NCBI RefSeq assembly: GCF_000002985.6
Contig: NC_003284.9
Span: 4,526,001-4,590,000 of the forward strand
DNA length: 64,000 nucleotides
Reading direction: 5' to 3'
Source: Caenorhabditis elegans
Taxonomy: Eukaryota; Nematoda; Chromadorea; Rhabditida; Rhabditidae
Shown: positions 37,115-47,811 of the stretch, one piece after another
Layout: every line of letters starts with the position of its first letter
How positions within the stretch are numbered: position 1 is the first letter of the stretch
Made by a program: the position numbers and the translations under genes
Notes under the pieces: generated by a model
The model's database searches: none
Seen by the model: the letters and a program-made list of their open reading frames with translations, nothing else
What the model was told of the DNA's origin: nothing

Positions 37115-38109
37115 TAATGATTTATATTGTTTTTCCGTGCTTCTACATAAAAGATGAGCTTATAATATATTTTGAAGCATCATGCTTACCTAAGCAGAAT
37201 GATTTTTTTTTGAACAGGTGGTTTTAGTTCTGGCTAAGGTAGCGTGTTATTAATAGTGAAAACACTCAAGCAGTTAAAGTTTTCAACTAAATTTTCAATT
37301 GTAGACATGGCATTTTGCAAGCGCCAAAGTGTACCTATTTTTAAGTTTCAGGCAACCGGGAAGTTTGCACGTATGAGCAATGTTTGTCAGAAACTGTGGG
37401 TTGATCACGCAGATGTTTCCATTTGTATCACAAAAAAAAGAGGTGGCGGAATATTAGATAAGAAATTTAAAAAAAAATTAATTCCCAGAATAGAAAACCA
37501 GTAAAGTGTAACAAAACGGAAGTTCGAAAATATATGACGTATGTGTGAAAAACTCAGGAAAACAATTTTAATTAATTTTTTTTTAATTTCTGACACTTTT
37601 TAATTTAATTTCTGACACTTAGATTTTTACAAAACACATTATCCGTCAAGAATCTGTTTATCAAAATGTCATTGTCGATAACCTCTTTTCGTAAATACCT
37701 AATCTCAAAACTGTGATATATAGTAGCAAATGACGTATCACATTCTGTCTCCTACAATAATAAACATATAATAATGAAACGTAGAAAATGAACTGGGTAC
37801 AAAATTGGATTTTTCATGTAATTATACAAACAAAATATTTTTTCCTTCAGCGCGTCATAAGGAAAACTATAGACAGAACGCTTTTTGTCGGTTTGTGGGA
37901 TAATTAGAAGAAACAAGACAGAACGACAAAATGTGATTGTTTATGTAGATTTTAAAGATTGGTTAATTTTTTGTTTTGTATCAAATAAAAACAAGAAAAT
38001 GTAGGAGGGGGCTTGAATTTATAAAAACCTGATATTAGATTTTTAAAAAATTGAAATCATGTCTTGAAAATATATTTAAAAAGTGAAGATATGAAAATAA
38101 AAAATTGAT

Positions 38110-38690
38110 TAAAATTTTTTAAGCTTTGCAAAACTGTGCTATTTTTCACTACTTTATTGATCAGAAAAACTAATTGCAAAATACTATTGAGAAATAAAAA
38201 TACATTTAAAAAAAGAACAATACACCTCAGTATTTCCCAGATACTTTCTGTTAAAACTTACAAACATACTAAACTAGCAAAACCTTGCCATAATTTTTAC
38301 AGCATCTAGTGAGATTCTGTGAATATCACAGTTTAACATAACCAAACATAACCAAACATAATAAAAAACTAACACATTTTCCAAAATTTTCTTTAAAATA
38401 TTTGGAAAATTGGCAAATGTTCCAAAAAATTCTGGGTTTTCGAGAAATCTCAAACACTGCTGCACGCAAGTAATGTTCAAATATAAAACATAACTAAAAT
38501 CAAAAACCGTAGATAAATTTTTTTTGGACGACTTTAAAAATTTTAATAGGTGAAAACCAAGCTTTCACATGTTTGACTGAGCAAAAAATCTCAAAAAATA
38601 CTTTTTGGAAAGTTTTACAATGATTTTCGGTTATTTTAGCAACGTGAGTAGTTTTTAAACAGGCCCCCCACTGGCGATACTTTGACTGAA
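38110..38690. repeat. Palindromic dispersed repeat, diverged large copy
   Basis: Contains the internal blocks seen in the 29.6-kb copy (tttttcactacttt, gcacgcaagtaatgttcaaat) and ends with ccccccactggcgatac, a degenerate terminal motif. Boundaries are uncertain. Confidence 0.45.
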
Positions 38691-38699
38691 TAAAACAAA

Positions 38700-38850
38700 C
38701 CTAAACCTTCTTAACGTTCCAAAACCTTTCCAGGGCATTTGAACCCCGGAACTACATACTAAAAATAACAAGAAAGTCACGCTGGGAGCCACTGATTGCA
38801 TCAGATAACTAGTATCAAGTACATAGATGGTCTGCTTATCACTTTCCATT
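38700..38850 (-). repeat. tRNA-like (SINE-like) fragment
   Basis: The minus strand reads gtagttccggggttcaaatg, a good B-box (complement of about 38735-38754), preceded by catcagtggctcc-like sequence where an A-box would lie. No intact acceptor stem is seen. Probably a tRNA-derived repeat. Confidence 0.4.
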
Positions 38851-39308
38851 TACGAGTTCGAAGCTCAAAGCATCAAACCTCCCCTCGTGCCGCTAATTTC
38901 GGTTGTTTGGTCTTGAAAGTGGACAGTGAGGTGTAAATTCTTAAAGATAACCAACCTCTTAAAGATAAGAAGAATTCATAACCGACTTGCGGCAGTTTGG
39001 CGCAACTCTTCGCACCGAAGAGGTGCAATGGTTCCAATCTTTATCATTCTACACAGCCTTGCAACATTTCAGACTGTTGGCGGCTTTTATAGATGGCCAT
39101 TAAAGAGTTTGTCGGGAAACCTAAGATTCTGAATTTTATAGCTGCCTATTACCATTTTATTATTGTTTTATTATATTACGTACTGTAGTGTCGATAAGCG
39201 CCACGCTAGGTGCAAACTGTCGGTTGCCTTAGTACCTTCATTCACCCTTCGTTTTTCTTACTCAATTTTTAACTTTAATTTTTTTTAAGTTTTAATTTCA
39301 GAACCACA

Positions 39309-42300
39309 ATGGCAACGCCAAACTACACGGCGCAGATAATACTTCTACAACAGGAGATTGACGAAATGAAGGAGGATTTTTCGGAAAACGACAACGCATT
39401 CTTCCTGTGTTCCATGTCACTTATCATTTTCCGTATGTTGCATTATTTTCAAAAAAAACAGGTGTGACCTTAACCATTTCCATTTTTAGTCATGCAGTGT
39501 GGTTTCGCATTTCTGGAAGCAGGTGCGGTGCGCAGTAAAAACACAACGAACATTCTGATCAAAAACCTGCTCGATTCGTGTAAGTCTCGCCTGCAAAAAT
39601 TGAAATTTTTTGCCGAAATTCGTAGATCAAATGTTTCAGGCATTGCAATTGTTGGATATTGGGCGTTGGGATGGGCTCTTGCGTTTGGAGATTGTCCGAA
39701 TAACACCATCGGATTGTTTGTAGGCTATTCGGAGTTTTTCCTCGCAAATTTCAGTAATTATCCAAAGTAAGACTATTTCTGCTGATCATCAAAAACTCAA
39801 AGAACCAGAACAATATAGTGGCATACAGGCGGTTGCACTAAAATTAAAATAAACAAAACGTTATCATAATCCTTCTGATTTCTCGGCGACAAAATAATAA
39901 TTCATGATATAATTTAAGACGCTCAGCAACGTTTTCCATAGTTTCGAAAGATCAATTTCCTAGTTTGAAGTTGCAATGAAAATCTGAAGTCTAAGATACA
40001 AAGCCAAATTTGAACACCTGCAACAATTCTTATGAGATTCGAGATTTTTTTTTAATTTTTTAACGGTTTCTGGTAATGGAAGCAAAATAAATATCACGAA
40101 CCATGATTTTACTAAAATTCAAAGAACTTAAAACCCTGTTGAGAAGTGATGAAAAACCACTCGCATGGAGCCAAAAGGACTAAATATCGTAGTACAACTT
40201 TTCAAGAGTAAAAAAAACTATTTTCATTAACAGTCAAAAAGTGACAATTACTGAATTTTTGCTACTCGTTCAGAAAACTACAGCCTTTTCGCATGTTTGG
40301 ATCCCAACAATCTGAATATTATAATTTGAAACATAAGTAGACCTTAAAATTAGACGGATTTTTTTTTTGATTGAGGACTTCCAAAAAAGTGGAAAAACCG
40401 AAATTTTCCAAATTAAAAAAAAATCGTATAAAATTTAAAATTTTTTTGAATAAATTTTGTTTTAACACGATTTTCGCACTGGCACTACTCCACCTTAAAG
40501 TCAAATAATTCGATAGTGTAGAAAAAAGTGCTCCAAGCTTCCACTGAGCACCTATAATTTAACTATTTACCTTTTTAAAATTTAATACGTTCATTGGCTC
40601 TTCCAAAAAAAACCCCCATTTTCAGAAAAGTAACTTTAAAAAACTGTAGATTGACGCCCATTACCTGTGAAATCCAGAATATGATGTTTTGAAAGTTTTG
40701 TTTTCAAATCTTTATAAATGTTTAAGTATAACTTTTTCAGTTTTGAACACGAACATTTTTACAGATTTTTCTTCCAATACGTATTCGCTGCCACGTCAGC
40801 AACGATCGTGTCTGGAGCGGTTGCAGAACGGTGTGAATTCGCGAATTACATCACTTATTGTTCAGTTATATCGAGTAAGTCGGAATCAGTTGTGACATTA
40901 AACCAGTATTTCTGATTCAGCTCTCGTCTACCCAATTCTCACGCACTGGGGGTGGCATCCCAAGGGATGGATGGCTCTTGGCATCACAAGCGGTGTTATT
41001 AACACTCATTATGATGTATTTAAAAATATGAAAGGCAACTTGAAAATAAATGTATGTTTAGGATTTCGCGGGATCTGGAGTCGTCCATCTTTGTGGAGGA
41101 TCAATCTCCTTCCTCGCTGCATACATGATTGGCCCAAGAATCGGAAGATTCCCAGAAGATGATGATGATGAGTGCGATGAAATTCTTGGTCACTCTGTTC
41201 CTGTAAGTAGAATACGAAAGCAGTAGAGCAACGGTTAATTCATTATCAGCGAGGCAAGAAAGAGTGGTGGCAATGATAAAAACTATTTTAAAAGCGCTCA
41301 GTGTGCATAATCATTTGGTTCTTAGATTGATTGTTTGATTTCAAAAAGATGGAATGTGGAGTTAAACAGAGAATGACCATTAAGAGTTGGAATTAGTAGA
41401 TTTAAGTCAGAATTTGTGATAATGATTTTGATTGACAGTTTGCACCAAAAGTAACAAGACTTTTATAGTTCGCAGCACTGGGTGGATTCATTCTCATGTT
41501 CGGATTTCTCGCCTTCAACGGAGGATCCATGGCAGATATTGTAAAACCTGGAGAGGGACATATTGTAGCGTTGGCAATGGTAAATACAATTCTTAGTGGA
41601 GCATTTGCTGCGTTGACATATCTTATTGCTCATTATTTGTATCATGGAAAATGGACACTCTTGCTGACGATTAACGCATGTCTCGCTGGAATGGTTGCTT
41701 CGTGTGCTGGGTGTAATAAGATGGAGCCATGGGCATGCATTTGGGTTGGAGTTGGAGCAGGTCTCATTTATTTGGGATTGAGCAAGCTGATGGTCAGGTA
41801 AATAGTTTTTACTATTTTTGGGAATATCGCATCTTGTGTTAAAATAATTTGCTTATTAATACTCCAACGCAGAATTATCGATAGAGTTTCAAAAAACTAC
41901 TGTGGAAATATTTTGTTATTCAATGTTAATATTGAATACTTCCTAGTAAGAAATAATTTGAACACATCCTATTTTAAAAGTGGTATTTTCTAAACGCTAG
42001 ATTACTACAGTTACCGTTAAAAGTCGATTATTTACAACTACAGTATTGTCCAGTTGCTAACATTGACGTATTTCGAAGTTTCATAGGCTTTTTCTAGGAA
42101 TTTTAAAAATAGTACTTCATTTTTAGAAGAATACATTTTAAGCCCTGTACTACTCCAAAGCAGAATTAATTTTTTTTGATAGCCAGTGATAAAAATTCTC
42201 GAAAAATTTCATTCAATTTACTTGTTTACGCATGTATAAAACTTTTATAAAAACAACATTTTGCGAGGTAATTCAAATAAAACACATGTTCCTGTTTATT

Positions 42301-43251
42301 TTTTGCAACGTCAACAAATCTTGTCAATTGTTTTTGTACAGTGAAACCCCAATTCACCATACTCTTTCATCAACTCTGAATTTAGATCCTCGAGTTTCAT
42401 AAAATGTTCATTAAAAACCGATTAAATTTTCAGGCTGAAGATCGACGACCCACTGGATGCCTTTGCCGTACATGCTGGTGGAGGCTTCTGGGGACTAACC
42501 TCAGTTGCTTTTATTGGACATGACGGTGTAGTTTATTCGATTGGTAACACTATTGGTGGAGCTACAAATGGAGGTGATCAAATTGCTCAGGCATTTGCTG
42601 TAGGTTTTCTTTTACAAATCACCAAAAACTTAAATGAACTATTTTTAGCAACTTGGATGGCAATGGGTGTGCGCACTCGCAATCGTCACATGGTCAATTC
42701 TCTGGATGTGGCCTATTTTTGCACTGTTGAGGAAAATAGGAAAACTTAGAGTGTCCGCTGAGGTGGAGATTAATGGATTGGATATCTACAAACATGGAGA
42801 GTCGGCCTACCCGCTACACGCCTACGGACACGGGTGGCACGATTTCGAAGCTGCTCCAGACAGCAAAATCAATCATAGTAAACATCTTCCAGTTGGAAGA
42901 AAGAACAGAATAATGAGTGTTCATCCAGAAAGTAAATCTTAAAAAAAAAAACGTTTTTTGAAACCAAACAGCATTTTTTCAGTGTCCTTGGAACAACTTG
43001 CGTCAGTATACGACAGGACTGGAAGTGTTGGAGAGTCTGATCAACCAAAGAGGCTATTTATGAATCAAACTGAGAGGAGAAAATCCAGAATGATTGAAGC
43101 AAATGCACTTCATGCATTGTACTTAGATGATAATGAGGTTCCTGAAAGGAAAAACACAAATCCAAAGACTGTCAGCTTACAAGTCCCCACAACAATTATT
43201 GAGGCTGCAGAGGATGAGGCTGATAAAATGACAGAAAACGATCGGATGTAA
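39309..43251 (+). CDS. amt-4: Ammonium transporter, AMT/Mep/Rh family
   Basis: Ten exons (39309-39432, 39490-39579, 39640-39766, 40765-40874, 40921-41015, 41062-41202, 41469-41797, 42434-42599, 42649-42931, 42983-43251) join to 577 aa. The body shows the polytopic AMT fold: [20 protein letters not shown], the family signature [17 protein letters not shown], and [13 protein letters not shown]. The twin pore histidines are H191 and H352. The hydrophilic C-terminal tail is about 150 residues, longer than in amt-1 by roughly 40. The protein should sit in the plasma membrane and conduct ammonium/ammonia. amt-1 lies 2.2 kb downstream in the same orientation and most intron positions are shared, so the two are tandem duplicates. 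Intron 3 (1.0 kb) holds a palindromic repeat. The ATG lies just after a ttcag acceptor. The numbering (4 versus 1) follows remembered gene order. Confidence 0.88.
40135..40500. repeat. Palindromic MITE-like repeat copy (amt-4 intron 3)
   Basis: The right end cgcactggcactactccacc (followed by ttaaag) is the inverse of the terminal motif at 29629. The interior has gtcaaaaagtgacaattactg and gcatgtttggatcccaac, shared with other copies. Confidence 0.65.
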
Positions 43252-45467
43252 ATTGCATAATTTAGAACTAACCGATGCTTTTAGGTTTTCGATGAACACT
43301 TTTCCTATTTGTATTTAATAATTGTATCATCATTCAATTTCATGTATATTATGCCTCTTTTGGAATCGAAATAGAAAAAAATTGCGATCAAAATCTGTCG
43401 AAAAGTATCATTTTAAAATATTGAACAATGATATCTTAAAACAAATCTGAAGGTCATTTTTTCACATCTTGGTTGTTGGATGTGTCAATCACACAGACAC
43501 AACTAGAGAGTAACTTTTTGTAGTCTCACTTTTTTGTTGAGAAAACTATTTGATAGATTGATGATAATCGTCTTGTTTGGATTTTAGTTGGGGAACTTTT
43601 CAAGTGAAATGAAGGAAAATATTATCTCGTCATTCTTGAATCGAACCGAATCAGTTATCAATTAAATTTTGATAATTATTGATAAGATTTCTGATGGATT
43701 TTTAGTAGTTATTTTTAAAAACATTTAAAAAACGACAGCTGATTGTCTTGCAAAAAGTTAAAGTTTTTTTTAATTCTAAAAACATTCAAAAAATATTATA
43801 TTCTAGACATGGTGAAAAAAAACACAAAAAATAAAATGAATTTTGTGAATTCAGTCACATAAGTAAATATAATTGTTTTAAACCTTAAAACCCAAAAAGA
43901 ACTGGAAAATTCGATTCAAAAACAAAAAAACCTAAAAATAAATATAGCTAGCTTATTATCAAATTTTTAACTTTAGGAATTTTACTTCAAATTGACATGA
44001 ATAGTATTGATAAGTAAAATTTTATCAAAATTTATTCCCGTTTTAAAAAATTATATCAGACTTAAAACTTCTAATACAAACTTGGTTTACTCAATTTCAA
44101 AAAATACACATTTTTTCAGTATTATTAACAAATCTAAAAACTATTTACAAACAAAAATGCGTCAATAGGCGCGTCATGAAGAATCAAAGAGACCATTGAG
44201 TACCTAGGTTTTTTTCAGTCAAAATTCAGTAAACATGGTTACATTTTTTTTACAGTTTCCAAAACATAAACATTGACCAAAAATCAGATCAAACTTTTAC
44301 AACACTGAATAGTGTCATAAAAAAATCTAAAAAGAGTGTTTAACAGAAGAGTAAATATTTTCAAAGTAAGATTTAAATAGAAAATAGAGATATAATGTAT
44401 TAAGTTTATCAGTTCCGACCATCAAATCTTGCCGGGGGGTTTTTTTTTTAATTTCAAGAGAACAAAACGCAAGCACTGCATTAAATCCAGTTTTAGAATC
44501 GTGTAGAGACAAATTTCAGATATTGTCTCCAGTTAGTTGTAACTCAAATAATAATTGCAGAGGTTTTATGAAATCTTTTCATGCTGTTGACAGTTGTTCT
44601 TTTTGATTTACTAAATTTCTATAAAACGAACGGGTTACTGGCTGTACAATGTTTAGAGAACAAATGAGAAACTATTAAATCCGGTTTTGGTTTCGGTTTT
44701 AGTTTTTCTTCTCCGTTTTTTATTGAACATCAGAATAATTTGAAATATATTTAATGAATTCATGGCGCTATAAGTTCAATTTTTACCCGAAAAAAAAAAC
44801 AAAAAACCAAACGGTCTAGCGGTCCACATTAATCACTAATCGTTCACAATCTAATAAATATTTTTATTCGGTCGACATTTCATACTTGATCGCTTAGTTT
44901 AAAGGTCATACGGTTCGAAAAGTGTCATCAAAGTTTGTCCTCTCTAACTCATGTGGTTTTGTCACATTTGAAAACACAATGAATTGGTTGTGATAGAACA
45001 TCAACAATTCTTATTTGCAAATACGATTAAAAACTTTGGAAATAGGAAAAAAGAAAACAAAGTCGTAACTTGATACTAAAATGTTGCGGTCTACCCAAAC
45101 AAAACACATCATCTCAAAAATTGTTATAAAAGGCCTCCAAGACAGTTATTATTCTTAAAAATTATAACAATTTCTAGTTGAGTCCCGTTCATCACTCGGC
45201 ATTTGAAAAGATATACTACTGTCCCATCCGATTCTGTTTCAATTTGTGACAAAAACTGACCGCGAGAACATCATTGATCAAAAAGTTGTGATATCTGTTA
45301 ACTTTTGTTGCGCAAAAAAAAAGTGTAATAAAAACCGAAAACCAGTAAGTAGTTATCATTCGAAAAGAGAAAAACGAAAAAATAGAGTACTGTAGACAGT
45401 CCGCCCACAACTTTTTGATTCTCTTGCACTCATCATTTAGTCCATTCGACGTTGTTCATTTCGAAAA
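43252..45467. other. Intergenic region between amt-4 and amt-1
   Basis: AT-rich, with poly-A/T runs and short unsupported open frames. No AATAAA lies close to the amt-4 stop; the nearest plausible signal is the variant ttaataattg at about 43315. The last 500 bp presumably carry the amt-1 promoter. No gene seen. Confidence 0.5.
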
Positions 45468-47811
45468 ATGACGACGCCGACAAATTTCACAACAGAAATT
45501 GACAAGCTTCATGCTGAAATTACCAGACTTGAGACGGGTTTCTATGAGAATGTCAACTCGTTCTTCCTCTGTTCCATGGCTCTCATCATTTTCTGTAAGT
45601 TTTAAAATATATTTTTTATATATCCCCAATAATTTTCAGTCATGCAATGCGGGTTCGCATATCTTGAAGCAGGAGCCGTACGTAGTAAGAACACAACAAA
45701 CATTCTGATAAAAAATCTTCTTGACTCTTGTATTTGCATCATCGGGTATTGGGCTATCGGATGGGCACTAGCATACGGAGATTCAGGAGAGGGTGTCAAC
45801 CTTTTTGTTGGTCACTCTCAGTTTTTCCTCTCCGGTTTTTCGGATTATCCCCGATTCTTCTTCCAATACGTATTCTCTGCAACTGCCGCTACTATTGTTT
45901 CCGGTGCCGTTGCTGAAAGATGCGAATTCATAACCTATGTGACTTACTGCACGGTCATTTCAAGTTGGTTTTTATCATAAATTTCTCATTGATAGCTGTT
46001 GTTGACAGTCATAAGTGTTATTTTACAGCATTTATTTATCCGGTTCTCACTCACTGGGGTTGGACAGAGAATGGATGGATGGCAAAAGGTATTACAAGTG
46101 GAATTATTGACACCAAATACGACGTATGTTTTTGTTTTCTCCTAAACTGAAAACAAAAACATCAATAAACTGTTATAGGATTTCGCCGGATCTGGACTAG
46201 TTCATCTCTGCGGGGGATCCATTTCATTCCTGGCCGCATGGATCATGGGACCCCGAATCGGTAAATTCCCTGATGATGAGGATGACGAATCGGATGAAAT
46301 TCTTGGTCACTCTGTTCCCGTAAGTGTTGTAAACACATTTACATTTTGGTTTTTTTTTCATTTAGTTTACTGCTTTGGGAGGATTCATTCTGATGTTCGG
46401 TTTCCTGGCGTTCAACGGAGGATCGGTGGCTAGTATCTCGCATGCTGGCGACGGTCACACTGTCGCACTTGCCATGATTAACACTATTCTGAGCGGAGCT
46501 TTTGCCGCTCTTATCTACCTTGGCGTTCATTACTATCAACACGGAAAATGGACACTTCTTCTAACAATTAATGCCTGCTTGAGTGGAATGGTCGCTGCAT
46601 GTGCTGGATGTAACAAAATGGAACCATGGGCTTGTATTTGGGTTGGACTTGGAGCCGGACTCATCTACCTTGCGTTCTCAAAACTTATGATAAGGTATTT
46701 CTTTAAAAGTCAGGAAGTCAAACAATAAATATTTTAGGCTGAAAATCGACGATCCTCTTGACGCTTTCGCCGTGCACGCTGGTGGTGGCTTCTGGGGATT
46801 AATGTCATCGTCAATTATTTCTCACGGAGGAGTTGCGTACGCTTTGGCTGATGCAGTTTCTGGTGCAAAAAATTCGGGTGATCATCTCACACAAGCTTTC
46901 GCGGTATATTAATTAATTGGTAGAAGCAGTGATAATCGTATTGTTTAGCAACTTGGATGGCAAATGATCTGCGCGCTGGCAATCATAGCTTGGTCACTTG
47001 GAGTCATGTTACCAATATTCTGGATTCTCAAAAAAGTAAGTGGCTGTGTAGTTTCATTTGATGGTCAACTATTCACGTGATATAGAAAAAAGATTTTTAC
47101 GTGAAAAGGGAAAGGGCTATCAAACAATAACCTTAGAATACACAAAAAACAACACAAGATTCTAGTTGTAACAAAATTTGATAAGGGTTGAATAGCTCAG
47201 TCTGTATTGGTAGCCGTTAGCGATTCAGATGCCACGAGTTACAGTCCTAACTAGGTTCACCCAGATTTATTCGGAAGTGTGGTATTCCACGTTTGAATTA
47301 AAGCCTAGTGGAAGCACTACCATCAAACGTACCTGACTCTCTACTCCGCAACGCATAACGCTTGAGGATCGGATTGTCTTTTAAGCAACCCTAAAACAAA
47401 ATTAAATTATATAATTTAAACTATTATAGACTGGAAAGCTTCGCGTCTCAGAAGAAGTGGAGATCAATGGGCTGGATGTATTTAAGCATGGAGAGATGGC
47501 ATACCCACTCCGAGCATATGGTCATGGATGGCACGACTTTGAACGGGCGAATAAGATCCAAGCATTTAGCGCAAAAATTACAGTAGGAGAGGGAAAAAAT
47601 ACGAGGATCATGAAGATTCATCCTGAAAGTATGTTGATTTGAACTATAAATCCAAAAACCAATAACGTTTTTAGTGTCCATTGAACAATTGGCGTCAGTG
47701 TACGATAGAAGTGGAAACATCATACCTATGCCCAAAAAGTCCAGGACACTGTTCACAAATTCAGCTGAGCGAAAAATGTCGCAAATGATGTATGATGAGA
47801 ATAAAATGTGA
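45468..47811 (+). CDS. amt-1: Ammonium transporter, AMT/Mep/Rh family
   Basis: Nine exons (45468-45594, 45640-45963, 46029-46123, 46179-46319, 46366-46694, 46738-46903, 46949-47035, 47430-47628, 47675-47811) join to 534 aa. The domain plan equals that of amt-4: [18 protein letters not shown], family signature [17 protein letters not shown], and [13 protein letters not shown] with pore histidines H191 and H352 at the same positions. Compared with amt-4, two introns in the N-terminal half are missing and one is added after WILKK. The tail is shorter and ends NKM. Predicted role: ammonium/ammonia uptake or efflux across the plasma membrane. Intron 7 contains a tRNA-derived SINE-like insertion. 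A canonical AATAAA (47800-47805) overlaps the last codons. Confidence 0.9.
47183..47300 (+). repeat. tRNA-derived SINE-like element (amt-1 intron 7)
   Basis: Sequence ggttgaatagctcagtctg looks like a tRNA A-box region. It is followed by ggtagccgttagcgattcag and gccacgagttacag, which align with the 32.4-kb element, and then by aggttcaccc, a weak B-box. The 3' part may extend to about 47400. Confidence 0.6.

Larger units (their letters stand above)
36838..39308. other. Intergenic region, CHH/ITP-like gene to amt-4
   Basis: Contains the 3' UTR of the peptide gene (AATAAA at 37109), AT-rich sequence, a large diverged palindromic repeat copy (about 38110-38690) and a tRNA-like fragment on the minus strand (38700-38850). 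The 38870-39240 stretch is less AT-rich and probably the amt-4 promoter. No gene seen. Confidence 0.5.
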
